From CAVRIA01 sp963721115 (GTDB lineage Bacteria; Desulfobacterota; Binatia; HRBIN30; CADEER01), in assembly GCA_963721115.1 (NCBI GenBank), contig CAVRIA010000025.1, forward strand, positions 1-64,000: a stretch of 64,000 bases of DNA. Direction: 5' to 3'. Of this stretch, positions 28,182-37,507 are shown in pieces. The notes beneath the pieces are model-generated. The model made no database searches, had not been told where the DNA came from, and was given only the letters and a program-made list of their open reading frames with translations. Within the stretch, counting starts at the first letter, position 1, and each line of letters starts with the position of its first letter. Made by a program: the position numbers and the translations under genes.

Positions 28182-29315
28182 TCACCCGGCGGCAGCCACG
28201 CGCGACGGAACGCGCTGCATCCGCTCGACGACCGCCTGCACCGTCCCGATCGCGTCGTCGATCTCTCGCTCCGTCGTCTCCAACCCGAGGCTGAAGCGGA
28301 CTCCGTCCCGCGCCTCCTCCGCGTCGCGACCGATGGCTCGCAGCACGTGTGACGGCTCGCCCGCGCCCGCGGCGCAGGCCGAGCCGACCGAGGCAGCGAT
28401 CCCCTCGAGGTCGAGCGCCGCGACCAGACTCTCGCCGCGAATTCCCGCGATGCTCACGTTGAGGGTGTTCCACAGACAGCCCGCCGCGGGGCTGTTGCGC
28501 CGGCAGCCGGCAAGATCGGCGATCCCACTCCAGAGTCTCTCCCGCAGAGCGGCGTCGATCGTTCCCGGCCGGCCACGCGCCTTCGCTGCGGCGCCGAACC
28601 CGACCAGCGCGACGGCGTTCTCCGTCCCCGGGCGCAGCCCGCGCTCCTGCCCGCCGCCGAAGAGGAGCGGCTGCAGCCGGACGCCGCGGCGAACGAACAG
28701 CGCTCCCACGCCGACCGGAGCGCCCAGCTTGTGGGCCGAGACGGTGCAGAGGTCGACGTTCGCGACGTCGACGAGAATCTTGCCGAAAGCCTGTGCCGCA
28801 TCGACGTGTACGGGCACACCGCGGGAGCGGCACACGGAGGCGATCTCCGCGACCGGCTGGATGGTACCGATCTCGTTGTTCGCCCAGCCGATCGAAACGA
28901 GCGCCGTGTCCTCGCGCAACGCCGCCGCCACGTCCGCCGCCCTGACCCGCCCCACCCCGTCCACCGGTAGCCACGTGACTTCGGCACCGCGTCGCTCGAG
29001 CTCCCGCGCGCACGACACCACAGAGGAATGCTCGACCGGGGAAACGACGAAGTGCGCGCCGGCTCGGCCGGCCACGACGCCGAAGAGGGCCAAATTGTTG
29101 CTCTCGGTTCCACCGCTCGTGAACGCGATCTCCGCTGGGCGCGCACCCAGCGCGTCGGCGACGGCGCGCCGCGCCTCTTCGACGGCGGCCCGTGCGTCGC
29201 GACCCAGGCCGTGGGCGCTTGACGCGTTGCCGAAGGGCCGCCGCAGCCACGGCGCCATGGCGTCGAGCACGCGCGCGTCGAGTGGCGCCGTGGCATTGTG
29301 ATCCAAATAGATCAT
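28182..29315 (-). CDS. Cysteine desulfurase (IscS/NifS family)
   Basis: 377 residues from ATG 29315, chosen because 'MIYLDHNATAPLDARVLDAM' is the family start (an in-frame ATG at 29411 would add 32 atypical residues). PLP Lys in 'VSAHKLGAPVGVGALF', 'HVDAAQAFGK', 'SGGTESNNLAL', and the mobile catalytic Cys in 'ASVGSACAAGAGEPSHVL'. It mobilises sulfur from cysteine as a persulfide. With no iscU or sufBC nearby and mnmA directly after, it probably serves tRNA thiolation here, though Fe-S supply cannot be excluded. Confidence 0.93.
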   Translation of the reverse strand: MIYLDHNATAPLDARVLDAMAPWLRRPFGNASSAHGLGRDARAAVEEARRAVADALGARPAEIAFTSGGTESNNLALFGVVAGRAGAHFVVSPVEHSSVVSCARELERRGAEVTWLPVDGVGRVRAADVAAALREDTALVSIGWANNEIGTIQPVAEIASVCRSRGVPVHVDAAQAFGKILVDVANVDLCTVSAHKLGAPVGVGALFVRRGVRLQPLLFGGGQERGLRPGTENAVALVGFGAAAKARGRPGTIDAALRERLWSGIADLAGCRRNSPAAGCLWNTLNVSIAGIRGESLVAALDLEGIAASVGSACAAGAGEPSHVLRAIGRDAEEARDGVRFSLGLETTEREIDDAIGTVQAVVERMQRVPSRVAAAG

Positions 29316-29459
29316 GCCGGTGACGGGAACAGCTCCGCGAATCTCATCCGGCAACCTACCCGCGCTCACGGCCTGTTCGCAAGCGGGGCGCGCGACTCCC
29401 CCCCGCCACATTCGCCGATCCGGCCCGGGCAGCCCGGCGGTTCCTCTGGGACTGCGGCG

Positions 29460-31142
29460 TCAGGCCTGCACGGCAGCCCGCCGCGACCCGGTGTCCTTGC
29501 CGGCGGCGCGCTTCTCGTCCTTGTACAGCTTGTACTCGAAGCTGTCGACGAGGGCCTGCCAGCTCGCCTCGATGACGTTGTGCGACACGCCGACGGTGCC
29601 CCACCTCTCCCGCTCGTCGCCCGATTCGATCAGGACCCGCACCGTCGCGGCGCTTCCCTTTCCGCCGCCGAGGACGCGCACCTTGTAATCGTGCAGCTGC
29701 ACTTCCTGAACCCCGGGATAGAAGCGCCGCAGGGCGCGCCGCAGGGCCGTGTCCAGCGCGTTGACCGGCCCGTTGCCCTCCGCCGCGGTGTGCTCGATCT
29801 CGCCGTCCGGCCCCGCAACCATCACGGTCGCCCAAGCCGAGGCCGGATCGTGCTCGGCCCGCTCGTCGGTCCGCACCTGGAAACCGCCCTCCTCCCCGAA
29901 CACCAGACGCATGTATCCCTTCTCGTCGACGACGCGGAACTGGATGAGCTTGAAGTACTCGCAGCGGCCGTTGAGGACCCGGTGCATGCGCAGCTCGAGC
30001 GATGCGTCGGCGCCTTCGAACTGATAGCCTTCGTGCTCGAGCCGCTTGACCTCGTCCACCAGCCGGCGCACGTGCGGATCGAGACTCTCCAGGTCGACGC
30101 CGAACTGCTTCGCCTTGTACAGGATGTTGGCGCGCCCGGAGAGATCGGAGACCAGGACCCGCTGCTGGTTGCCGACCACGGCCGGATCGATGTGCTCGTA
30201 GGTCAGGGGATTCCTCTGCACCGCGGCGACGTGCACGCCGCCCTTGTGCGCGAAGGCGCTCTGGCCGACGTAGGGCTGGCGCTTGTTGGGCTCTAGGTTG
30301 GCGAGCTCGTACACGAAGTGCGACAGCTGTTGCAGGCGTTGCAGGTTCGCCTCGCGAGACCACCTGGTAGCCCATCTTCAGCTGCAGGTTGGCGATGACC
30401 GAGCAAAGGTTGACGTTGCCGCAGCGCTCGCCGACCCCGTTGATCGTACCCTGTACCTGCACCGCGCCGTTGCTGGACCGCGGCCAGGCTGTTGGCCACG
30501 GCGACGTCGGAGTCGTTGTGGCAGTGGATGCCGATGCGGCGTCGCAACCACCTCCCGAACGGCGGAGACCCCGGCCGCGATCTCGTCGGGCAAACGGCCG
30601 CCGTTGGTATCGCAGAGGCAGAGGACATCGGCCCCGCCGTCGGCCGCGACCTTGACGCACTCCAGGGCATAGATCGGGTTGTGATGGTAGCCGTCGAAGA
30701 AGTGCTCGGCGTCGAAGATCACCTCGTCGACGCGCTCCTTCAGGTAGCGGACGGTGTCGTGGATGATCTCGAGGTTCTCCGCCTCGGGGATGCGCAGGTC
30801 GTCGCGCACGTGCAGGTCCCAGCTCTTGCCGAAGATCGTCACCACCGGGGTCTCGGCGCGTAGCAGCTTGTCCAGGTTGCGATCCTCGTTCGCCCGCGTG
30901 CCCGCCCGCCGCGTCGAGCCGAAGGCGGCGACCCGGATCTGCTCGAGCGGCAGCTTCCGCACCGCCTCGAAGTAAGCCTCGTCCCGCGGGTTCGAGCCGG
31001 GCCAGCCGCCCTCGACGTAGCGAATACCGAAGGCGTCGAGCCGCTCGGTGATGCGCAGCTTGTCGTCCAGGGTCAGGGAGATATCCTCCGCCTGGCAGCC
31101 GTCGCGCAGAGTCGTGTCATAGATGTGTAGCACGGTTCCCAT
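29460..31142 (-). CDS. cimA: (R)-citramalate synthase (three frame breaks)
   Basis: Start ATG 31142. The N-terminal TIM barrel 'IYDTTLRDGCQAEDISLTL', 'YVEGGWPGSNPRDEAYFEA' and 'ADVLCLCDTNGGRLPDEI' is followed, after an extra base near 30537, by 'IGIHCHNDSDVAVANSLAA' (metal His pair). After another near 30475 comes 'VQVQGTINGVGERCGNVNL', and after a third near 30352 'YELANLEPNKRQPYVGQSAF'. The C-terminal regulatory domain 'VQEVQLHDYKVRVLGGGKG' ends at 29460. CimA condenses acetyl-CoA and pyruvate for isoleucine synthesis. Three clustered single-base excesses within 190 bp of perfect homology look like sequence error. It lies 2 bp after lysC. Confidence 0.88.
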
Positions 31143-31144
31143 GC

Positions 31145-32371
31145 TCACCTCTCCCCCGGCTGCTGTTCGACGAGCGCCTCGTGCAATGCCCGCACCGCGA
31201 GCTCGCCGTACTTGGCCTCGATGACCACGGAGATCTTGATCTCGGAGGTCGAGATCATCTGGATGTTGATGCCCTCCCGCGCCAGCACCTCGAACATGCC
31301 CGCGGCCACGCCGGCGTGACTGCGCATGCCGAGGCCGACGACCGACACCTTGGCCACGTTCGTGTCCGACGTGCAGCCCTGCGCGCCGATGTCCGCCGCC
31401 ACCTTCTCGATGATCTGCTCGGCGCGGCGCTGATCGGTCATCGGCACCGTGAAGGTCATGTCCGTGTCCCCCGCGGCGCTGACGTTCTGGATGATCATGT
31501 CGACGACGATGTGGGCCCCGGCGATCGGCCCGAAGATCTTGGCCGCCAGACCCGGCCGATCCGGAACGCCGCGCAGCGTGATCTTCGCCTGGTTGCGATC
31601 GAGCGTGATTCCCGAGACCAGAACTTCTTCCATTCCCTTGTCCTCTGCCACGACCCATGTGCCGGAGCGGTCGTCGAAGCTGGAGCGCACGTGCACCGGA
31701 ACCCGGTAGCGCATGGCGAACTCGACGGAGCGGATCTGCAGCACCTTGGCGCCGAGGCTCGCCAGCTCCAGCATCTCATCGTACGAGATCCGCGCCAGCT
31801 TGCGAGCCCGGGGGCAGATGCGCGGGTCGCTGGTGTAGACGCCGTCGACGTCGGTGTAGATCTCGCACCCGTCCGCTTCGAGCGCGGCGGCCACGGCCAC
31901 CGCGGACGTATCGCTGCCGCCGCGTCCCAGCGTCGTGATGTTCGAGCTCTCGTCCACCCCCTGGAAACCCGCCACGATGGCCACTTGACCGCCGGCCAGA
32001 GCGCCGTGCAGCGTCTCCGCGTCGATGCGGCGGATGCGCGCCCGCCCGAAGGCGCTGTCGGTGGAGATGCGGATCTGGTGGCCGAGAAACGAACGGGCGG
32101 GTACCCCGAGGGCGTGCATGGCGATCGCCAACAGAGCCGCCGAGGCCTGCTCGCCGGTGGAGAGCAGGACGTCGACCTCGCGGTCGTGCGGCAGCGGCGC
32201 CAGCTGCCCGGCCAGATCGAGCAGGCGGTTCGTTTCACCCGCCATCGCCGAGACCACCGCAACGACCTGGTTGCCGGCGCGCCGCGAGGTCGCGACGCGT
32301 TCGGCCACGGCCTTGATGCGCTCGATGCTCCCCACCGATGTGCCGCCGTATTTCTGTACGAGAAGAGCCAC
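31145..32371 (-). CDS. lysC: Aspartate kinase
   Basis: 408 residues from GTG 32371. 'LVQKYGGTSVGSIERI' at the N-terminus, 'GRGGSDTSAVAVAAAL' and 'YTDVDGVYTSDPRI' in the kinase domain, then two ACT domains ('GVPDRPGLAAKIFGPIAGA' and 'GVAAGMFEVLAREGINIQMI') for lysine/threonine feedback. It phosphorylates aspartate at the head of the lysine, threonine and methionine pathways. The order tsaE-lysC-cimA, with 0-2 bp gaps, is the deltaproteobacterial arrangement, coupling two amino-acid routes that meet at isoleucine. Confidence 0.95.
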   Translation of the reverse strand: MALLVQKYGGTSVGSIERIKAVAERVATSRRAGNQVVAVVSAMAGETNRLLDLAGQLAPLPHDREVDVLLSTGEQASAALLAIAMHALGVPARSFLGHQIRISTDSAFGRARIRRIDAETLHGALAGGQVAIVAGFQGVDESSNITTLGRGGSDTSAVAVAAALEADGCEIYTDVDGVYTSDPRICPRARKLARISYDEMLELASLGAKVLQIRSVEFAMRYRVPVHVRSSFDDRSGTWVVAEDKGMEEVLVSGITLDRNQAKITLRGVPDRPGLAAKIFGPIAGAHIVVDMIIQNVSAAGDTDMTFTVPMTDQRRAEQIIEKVAADIGAQGCTSDTNVAKVSVVGLGMRSHAGVAAGMFEVLAREGINIQMISTSEIKISVVIEAKYGELAVRALHEALVEQQPGER

Positions 32372-32845
32372 CTACCTCGCCAGCTCCTGCAACGCCGCCA
32401 TCGCCGCATGATAACCCAGGCCGTGTCGGACGGCCACCAGACGCCGCGTCTCCGATCCCACGAACGTCAGCGAGAGTTCCAGGAAGTCCTCCATCGGCTC
32501 GCTCAGACGATCGAACCACTCGACCGCGCAGACGCCGTCGCCGTACAGGATCTCGCGCAGTCCGAGCAGCTCGGCATCGGCCTCCTGTAGGCGGAAGAGG
32601 TCGATGTGGTAGAGCGGCAGGCGGCCGCCGTCATAGGGCAGCAGGATCGGGAAGGAAGGGCTGCGGACGCGCTCAGGCGGAATTCCCAGCCCCTCCGCCA
32701 GGCCGCGCACGAAGCACGTCTTGCCCGCCCCGAGCTCGCCCGACAGCCCGATGCGCTCCCCCCCGCGCAGCTCGCGCGCCAGGCGCCGGGCGACCGCGCG
32801 GGTCCCCGACTCGCCGCGCGTCTCCAGGACCACCCGCTCAGACAT
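32372..32845 (-). CDS. tsaE: tRNA threonylcarbamoyladenosine biosynthesis ATPase TsaE
   Basis: 157 residues. Walker A 'GELGAGKTCFVRGLAEGLG', then 'VRSPSFPILLPY', 'LYHIDLFRLQEADAELLGL', and 'VCAVEWFDRL' (Walker-B-like/Trp signature). TsaE is the ATPase needed by TsaB-TsaD to form t6A37. The product is the substrate of MtaB, encoded 5 kb further down the same run. It overlaps the nnr stop region by 8 bp. The C-terminus after residue 125 is less conserved. Confidence 0.9.
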   Translation of the reverse strand: MSERVVLETRGESGTRAVARRLARELRGGERIGLSGELGAGKTCFVRGLAEGLGIPPERVRSPSFPILLPYDGGRLPLYHIDLFRLQEADAELLGLREILYGDGVCAVEWFDRLSEPMEDFLELSLTFVGSETRRLVAVRHGLGYHAAMAALQELAR

Positions 32846-34400
32846 CCAGATGCGCTCGCAGGGCCTGCAGGCCGGCGGGCAGACCGCCGATCAGGTCCGA
32901 TGCGAGCAGCCCGATCTCACCGCCCTCGGCCGCCGCCCGGTCGCCGACCGCGCCGTGCACCCAGACGCCGAGAAGCGCCGCCTCGGTGGGCGGCACGCCC
33001 TGCGCCAGGAGCCCGCCCAGAATGCCCGCCAGCACGTCTCCCATGCCCCCCGACGCCATGCCGGGATTGCCCGTGGGGTTGACCCAGGCCCCACCGGAGC
33101 CGTCGGCGACGACGGTCCGCGCTCCCTTCAGGACGGTGGTGCAGCGCTGTTCGGTGGCGAAGCGGCGCGCCGTGCCCACGCGGTCCTGTTGCACGGACCC
33201 GGCACTACTGCCGAGAAGGCGCCCCATCTCGCCCGGGTGCGGGGTAACGATCACCCGCGCCGACGCCTTGCGCAACGCGCTCAGGTCGCGCGACACGACG
33301 GACAGGCCATCGGCATCGAGGACGAGCGGGATCTCCACGTTGCGCAGCAACCAGCGCACGGTCTTGCCCGCGTCCGCATGAGTACCGATGCCCGGGCCGA
33401 TCACGACCGCCGCCTTGCCCTCGACGAGCTCGCGCAGGTGGCGTTCGTCGAAGCGGATGCGGCCGTCGCGGTCGGGCAATGCATCGGTCATCGCCTCCAG
33501 CACGCCGCCGGCATAGATCGGGTACAGTGAGCGCGGCCCCGCCAGCGTGACCAGACCGGCGCCTGCCCGCAGCGCCGCCCGGCTGACCAGCTGGGCGGCT
33601 CCCGTCTTGCCGAACGAGCCGGCGATGACCAGCACGTGGCCGGTTGTCCCCTTGTGCGCCTCGGCATCGCGCAGCGGCAGGAACCGGGCCACATCGGCGG
33701 CCTCGAGCAGCGCCGTGCGCGGCGGGCTCTCGGCGACCGCCTCGGGCGCGATGCCGATGTCGACCACCGCCAGCGCGCCGCAGAGGCGGGCGCCCGGATA
33801 GAGGACCTGCCCGATCTTGGCGAAGCCGAAGGTCGCCGTCGCCTCCGCCTGAATCGCCGTTCCCAGAGGCAGTCCGGTGTCGGCGTCGAGCCCGGACGGG
33901 ACGTCGACCGCGAAGACCGGAACCCCGGAGGCATTGATCAGGTCGATGGCCGACGACTGCGGATCGCGCAACGCGCTGTTGAGACCGGTGCCGAAGATGG
34001 CGTCCACCACCAGATCCGCCTCCTTCAGGAGACCGATCAGCCGGTCGAGCCCGGCGACGCTCGTAAGCTCGTGCACCGCGCCGCCGCCGCGCCGGTAGGC
34101 ACGCAGGTTGCGGAGCGCGTCGCCGCCGACCTCGGCGGCGCGGCCGAAGAGCAGCACGTCGGTACGCACACCGCGGCGACGCAGCAGACGTGCGATCACC
34201 AGGCCGTCGCCGCCGTTGTTGCCCTTTCCGGCGCAGATCAGGGCGCGCCGCCCTCGGCGCCGCATGTGTGGAAGAGTCTCGAGAAGGGCTTGCGTGGCTC
34301 CCTTGCCGGCACGCTCCATCAGGACGTGCCCAGGGACCCCGAAGCGCTCGATCGTCAACCGGTCGAGCGTCCGCATCTCCTCGGCGGAAACTAGGAGCAT
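32838..34400 (-). CDS. nnr: Bifunctional NAD(P)H-hydrate epimerase / ADP-dependent dehydratase
   Basis: 520 residues from ATG 34400. The N-terminal YjeF epimerase domain (1-210) has 'VSAEEMRTLDRLTIERFGVP', 'ALICAGKGNNGGDGLVIARL' and 'VPVFAVDVPSGLDADTG'. The C-terminal ribokinase-like dehydratase domain has 'HKGTTGHVLVIAGSFGKTGA', 'VIVTPHPGEMGRLLG', and 'NPTGNPGMASGGMGDVLAGI' (catalytic GMGD). It repairs hydrated NAD(P)H. The start overlaps the end of pdxJ by 10 bp; acpS, which often lies between these two genes, is absent. The C-terminus overlaps tsaE. Confidence 0.93.
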   Translation of the reverse strand: MLLVSAEEMRTLDRLTIERFGVPGHVLMERAGKGATQALLETLPHMRRRGRRALICAGKGNNGGDGLVIARLLRRRGVRTDVLLFGRAAEVGGDALRNLRAYRRGGGAVHELTSVAGLDRLIGLLKEADLVVDAIFGTGLNSALRDPQSSAIDLINASGVPVFAVDVPSGLDADTGLPLGTAIQAEATATFGFAKIGQVLYPGARLCGALAVVDIGIAPEAVAESPPRTALLEAADVARFLPLRDAEAHKGTTGHVLVIAGSFGKTGAAQLVSRAALRAGAGLVTLAGPRSLYPIYAGGVLEAMTDALPDRDGRIRFDERHLRELVEGKAAVVIGPGIGTHADAGKTVRWLLRNVEIPLVLDADGLSVVSRDLSALRKASARVIVTPHPGEMGRLLGSSAGSVQQDRVGTARRFATEQRCTTVLKGARTVVADGSGGAWVNPTGNPGMASGGMGDVLAGILGGLLAQGVPPTEAALLGVWVHGAVGDRAAAEGGEIGLLASDLIGGLPAGLQALRAHLDV

Positions 34401-35140
34401 TGAGCCGTCGCGGCGGCCGCGCGCGCGACCCGCATCCGCTCCTTCATCTCGCGGGTGGCCTGCTCGATACCGACGAACAGCGCCCGCGCCACGATGCTGT
34501 GTCCGATGTTGAGCTCGTGGATCTCGGGCCGGGCCGCGATCGGATCGACGTTGTCCAGAGTCAGCCCGTGTCCCGCGTTGACGATCAGGCCCAGTGCGTG
34601 CGCATCGGCCGCGGCGGCGCGGAAACGCTCGAGCTGCGCGTCGCGCGCGGCAGCGGTTCGCGCATCCGCGTAGGCGCCGGTGTGCAGCTCGACGGCGTCG
34701 GCGCCCACCGAGCGCGCGGCGGCGATCTGCGTCTCGTCGGGATCGATGAACAGGCTCACCCGCATGCCCGCGTCGCGCAGGCGTTGCACGGCGCCACGCA
34801 CCACGGTCGTGGCACTCGCGACGTCGAGGCCGCCCTCCGTCGTCAGCTCCTCGCGGCGTTCGGGAACCAGGCACGCATCGGCCGGGCCAACGCGGCAGGC
34901 GAAGTCGACCATCTCCGCCGTCACCGCCATCTCCAGATTGACCTTGGTCCGCACCGCCGCGATGAGCGCCTCGACGTCCCGATCCTGGATGTGGCGGCGG
35001 TCCTCGCGCAGGTGGACGGTGATGCCGTCGGCGCCGCCGCGCTCCGCCGCCAGCGCGGCGGCCACGACGTCCGGATAGGACGTGCCGCGGGACTGGCGCA
35101 CCGCGGCCACGTGGTCGACGTTGACGCCGAGCGCGATCAT
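34391..35140 (-). CDS. pdxJ: Pyridoxine 5'-phosphate synthase
   Basis: 249 residues, full length. 'LGVNVDHVAAVRQSRGTSYP' is the unmistakable PdxJ opening, followed by 'GADGITVHLREDRRHIQDRD', 'VNLEMAVTAEMVDFA', 'VSLFIDPDETQIAAA' and 'VNAGHGLTLDNV'. It condenses 1-deoxyxylulose 5-phosphate with aminoacetone phosphate in the DXP-dependent vitamin B6 route. The ATG overlaps the glmM stop by 4 bp. The B6 product serves the PLP-dependent cysteine desulfurase further along, though such linkage is only contextual. Confidence 0.96.
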   Translation of the reverse strand: MIALGVNVDHVAAVRQSRGTSYPDVVAAALAAERGGADGITVHLREDRRHIQDRDVEALIAAVRTKVNLEMAVTAEMVDFACRVGPADACLVPERREELTTEGGLDVASATTVVRGAVQRLRDAGMRVSLFIDPDETQIAAARSVGADAVELHTGAYADARTAAARDAQLERFRAAAADAHALGLIVNAGHGLTLDNVDPIAARPEIHELNIGHSIVARALFVGIEQATREMKERMRVARAAAATAQCS

Positions 35141-36522
35141 CCGGCCTCGAACCCGACTCCGACGTGCTGGCGCAGGGCCGCCGCGATCTCTTCGCAGAAG
35201 GCCTGCACCTGCACGAGTCGCTCGCCCTCCACCATGACCCGAACCAGGGCCTCGGTGCCGGAGTAGCGGACCAGCACGCGCCCGCGCGAGCCGAGCTCCC
35301 GCTGCACGCGCGAGATCAGTCGCTGCACGGCGGGCAGGGAGTCGAGGTCGCGGCGCTCGCGTACGGGAACGTTGACGAGAACCTGCGGGAACTTGCGCAT
35401 CACGCCGCGCAGCGCGCTCATGCGCTTTCCGGACTCGACCAGCAGGGCCAGAACCGCCAGCCCCGTGACCAGACCGTCTCCCGTGGTGCCGTGCTCGAGA
35501 AAGACGACGTGGCCCGATTGCTCGCCCCCGAGGGCGTAGCCGCCGCGCACCATCTCCTCGACCACGTAGCGATCGCCGACCTGGACGCGCACCAGATCGA
35601 TTCCGTGTTCGCGCAGCGCGACGTCGAGCCCGATGTTGCTCATCACCGTGGCCACTACCCCGTCGTTGGGCAGGCGCTTCTCCCGATGCAGATGGACGCC
35701 GACCATCGCCAGCACCTCGTCTCCGTCCACCACCTCGCCCCGTTCGTCGACGAAGATGGCACGATCGCCGTCGCCGTCGAGGGCGATGCCGATGTCCGCC
35801 CCGTGCTCGCGCACGGCGACCGCCAGGTTCTGCGGATAGAGAGCGCCGCAGTTACGGTTGATGTTCTCTCCGTCCGGCTCGACCCCCAGCTCGACGACCT
35901 CGGCACCCAGCTCGGCGAGCACCTCCGGAGCCACCCGGTAGGCGGCGCCGTTGGCGCAGTCGACGGCGACCTTCAGGCCGTCGAGAGTGAGATGGCGCGG
36001 GAAGGTACTCTTCAGGAAGACGTTGTAGCGCCCCAGGGCATCGTCGATGCGGAAGGCCTTTCCCACCGCCGAGGCGGTCGGCCGCAGGTGCACGATCGCG
36101 TCGTCGAGAACCAGCCGCTCGATCTCCCGCTCGACCTCGTCGGGCAGCTTGAAGCCGCTCTGGGCGAAGAACTTGATGCCGTTGTCCTGGAAGGGGTTGT
36201 GCGACGCCGAGATGACCACTCCGGCGTCGGCGCGCATGCTGCGAATGAGGAAGGCGATGCCCGGAGTGGGCAGAGGGCCGACCAGGAGGACGTCGACCCC
36301 CATCGAGCAGATGCCCGAGGTGAGGGCGCTCTCCAGCATGTAGCCCGACAGCCGGGTGTCCTTGCCGATGATGATCTTGTGCCGCCGCGGCCCGTTCTGC
36401 ACCACGTGCGCGATCGCGCGTCCGAGGCGGACGACCGTCTCCGAGGTCATCGGCTCGACGTTGGCGACGCCGCGGATGCCGTCCGTGCCGAACAATCTCG
36501 GCAATGACCCGTTATCCCCCAT
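35137..36522 (-). CDS. glmM: Phosphoglucosamine mutase
   Basis: 461 residues from ATG 36522. 'LFGTDGIRGVANVEPMT', 'GVVISASHNPFQDNGIKFF' (active Ser107), the metal loop 'ALDGDGDRAIF', the sugar loop 'GGEQSGHVVFLEH', and C-terminal 'RVLVRYSGTEALVRVMVEGE'. It converts glucosamine-6-P to glucosamine-1-P for peptidoglycan and LPS. It overlaps cdaR by 11 bp and pdxJ by 4 bp. The cdaA-cdaR-glmM trio is conserved in many bacteria, and GlmM binds and restrains CdaA where tested. Confidence 0.96.
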   Translation of the reverse strand: MGDNGSLPRLFGTDGIRGVANVEPMTSETVVRLGRAIAHVVQNGPRRHKIIIGKDTRLSGYMLESALTSGICSMGVDVLLVGPLPTPGIAFLIRSMRADAGVVISASHNPFQDNGIKFFAQSGFKLPDEVEREIERLVLDDAIVHLRPTASAVGKAFRIDDALGRYNVFLKSTFPRHLTLDGLKVAVDCANGAAYRVAPEVLAELGAEVVELGVEPDGENINRNCGALYPQNLAVAVREHGADIGIALDGDGDRAIFVDERGEVVDGDEVLAMVGVHLHREKRLPNDGVVATVMSNIGLDVALREHGIDLVRVQVGDRYVVEEMVRGGYALGGEQSGHVVFLEHGTTGDGLVTGLAVLALLVESGKRMSALRGVMRKFPQVLVNVPVRERRDLDSLPAVQRLISRVQRELGSRGRVLVRYSGTEALVRVMVEGERLVQVQAFCEEIAAALRQHVGVGFEAG

Positions 36523-37507
36523 CCGCCCTCCGCTTTTCTCGCAAAACCTGTAGTTGCACGGTGCCGGGCTCGACCTTGATGAGCTCGACGTCGGGCGGCA
36601 GATCGACCGCCGGCGGCAGCTCGTACCGACCGGGTCCATGACCCGTGGCGTCGATATAAACCGCGCCGTGGGCCAGCTCAAGCGCATCGATCGACGACTG
36701 CGGCCCGCGCACCGTGACTCGAACCGTCTCCGGCCGGAGCCGCGTCCGGTAGACGCCATTGCGGACCACCACTGGAATCCCCTTGAAGACCCGGGTCTTC
36801 TCCGGCTCCTCGAGCTGCGCCTGAACGTGGACCAGAGTGGCACTGTAGGAGAGGTACTCGCGTGGCGCCTCCAGCGTCACGTCGCGCTCCAAGAGGCCAG
36901 CCGTTGCGTCGGAGAGGTCGATCGGGTTGGTCTCGGCCACCTTGACCGTCTTCACCTCGTCGGCCGGACCGATGATCTCCACCACCTCGGGCGCCACCTT
37001 TGTATCCGTGATGCGCAGGTCGCCGGGAGGCTTGCCCGAGAAGGAGGGGTGAACGGGGACCTTCTTGCGCATCACGCGGGCGAACTCGAGCGTGATCTCC
37101 GAGGGAGTCATGCGCACGACGCTGACGCCGCGCGGCAGATCCAAGCTGTCCGCCATGACGCGGAACACGGCCGGCCCGGGCCGCACGCCGCTCAGGTCGA
37201 GGGGCAGCGACAGCTGCTCCTGATCGATGCGGCTGAGGAGCGTGCGGGGGCCGCTGACGCGCAGGTCGACGAAATCGATGCGCGGGCTGACGATCATCAA
37301 GCTGGACGGGATGTTGCGCAGCTCGAGAGGGACCTGAAACTCGGCCTCCGTGTCGCGCTCACCGGCATTGACGAAGAACCAGAGGCCGAAGGCGAGCAGG
37401 ATCGAGATCAGCTTCCACCCCAGGTTGTGGGTCGCGGCGCCGCGCAGTATCTGCCACACACGTCCGACCCCGGAACCCCGACTCGGGAGACGATCGCCCG
37501 CCGTCAT
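36512..37507 (-). CDS. cdaR: CdaR/YbbR-like regulator of diadenylate cyclase
   Basis: 331 residues. A short cytosolic start, one membrane helix ('LGWKLISILLAFGLWFFVNA', about 28-47), then exported YbbR repeats, each a small beta unit ('VPLELRNIPSSLMIVSPRI', 'GPRTLLSRIDQEQLSLPLDL', 'VEIIGPADEVKTVKVAETN', 'VTVRGPQSSIDALELAH'). It lies between cdaA (4-bp overlap) and glmM, as in Bacillus and Listeria, where CdaR modulates CdaA. The exported repeats probably sense the envelope. Confidence 0.92.
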   Translation of the reverse strand: MTAGDRLPSRGSGVGRVWQILRGAATHNLGWKLISILLAFGLWFFVNAGERDTEAEFQVPLELRNIPSSLMIVSPRIDFVDLRVSGPRTLLSRIDQEQLSLPLDLSGVRPGPAVFRVMADSLDLPRGVSVVRMTPSEITLEFARVMRKKVPVHPSFSGKPPGDLRITDTKVAPEVVEIIGPADEVKTVKVAETNPIDLSDATAGLLERDVTLEAPREYLSYSATLVHVQAQLEEPEKTRVFKGIPVVVRNGVYRTRLRPETVRVTVRGPQSSIDALELAHGAVYIDATGHGPGRYELPPAVDLPPDVELIKVEPGTVQLQVLREKRRADGG

